Source: Altererythrobacter sp. (lineage in GTDB: Bacteria > Pseudomonadota > Alphaproteobacteria > Sphingomonadales > Sphingomonadaceae). From it: a stretch of DNA of 5,147 nt. The stretch covers positions 1-5,147 of the forward strand of contig WTKI01000012.1 of assembly GCA_011524425.1 (NCBI GenBank), read 5' to 3'. The translations under genes and the position numbers were made by a program. Within the stretch, counting starts at the first letter, position 1. Each line of letters starts with the position of its first letter. The notes beneath the pieces are model-generated. The model was not told the origin of the DNA. It was given only the letters and a program-made list of their open reading frames with translations, and made no database searches. Positions 5,101 through 5,147 of the stretch are shown one piece after another.

Positions 5101-5147
5101 GAATTTATGTCAGGAGGCGTTTACCCGAAAACCGCGACGCATTGCAT
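5101..5147. other. Unresolved right edge; possible start or end of a neighbouring gene
   Basis: Two readings are open. On the plus strand, ATG 5107 starts a frame open to the window end (MSGGVYPKTATHC), with only a weak upstream GAG as ribosome binding site. On the minus strand, a frame enters from the edge and ends with ...SGKRLLT at a stop just after the crotonase stop, which would be a convergent neighbour. The stretch is too short to choose between them. No terminator hairpin with a T-tract is seen. Confidence 0.2.

Overview
The window looks like chromosomal DNA of an alphaproteobacterium of moderate GC content, most likely Sphingomonadales (Erythrobacter / Altererythrobacter type). This rests on protein character: a class I polyhydroxyalkanoate synthase, an AlaC-type aminotransferase and a crotonase that resemble those I know from that group. 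It is a judgement by eye, not a search result. I see no RNA genes, insertion sequences, CRISPR arrays or attachment sites.

Layout. From the left edge to about 823, on the minus strand, lies the N-terminal 274 codons of phaC, whose 3' part is outside the window. A 154-bp divergent intergenic region follows, with a candidate phaC promoter overlapped by three alternating GCATA/TATGC half-sites and a 7-bp inverted repeat that abuts the phaC start codon. On the plus strand comes an AlaC-like pyridoxal-phosphate aminotransferase (978-2174). Next is a tight three-gene plus-strand group (2260-3727): a LuxR-type helix-turn-helix protein with a C-terminal membrane anchor and no sensor domain, a 114-residue helical protein of unknown function, and a multi-pass membrane protein of unknown function. 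A separate plus-strand gene (3805-4197) encodes a free-standing OmpR/PhoB-type winged-helix domain without a receiver. A perfect 18-bp palindrome lies just upstream of its ribosome binding site. The last complete gene (4300-5100) is a crotonase-superfamily protein that keeps only one of the two classical hydratase glutamates. The final 47 bases are not resolved.

How the genes may work together. phaC and the crotonase both belong to acyl-CoA / storage-polymer metabolism. AlaC-type enzymes link pyruvate to alanine and glutamate. The middle of the window is regulatory and membrane-associated: two DNA-binding proteins, both reduced to the DNA-binding part, flank two uncharacterised proteins. The most unusual unit is the 2260-3727 trio. 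Gene order and spacing suggest co-transcription, and a membrane-tethered transcription factor encoded with a multi-pass membrane protein suggests a one-component membrane signalling device. That is inference; nothing in the sequence identifies the signal or the target genes.
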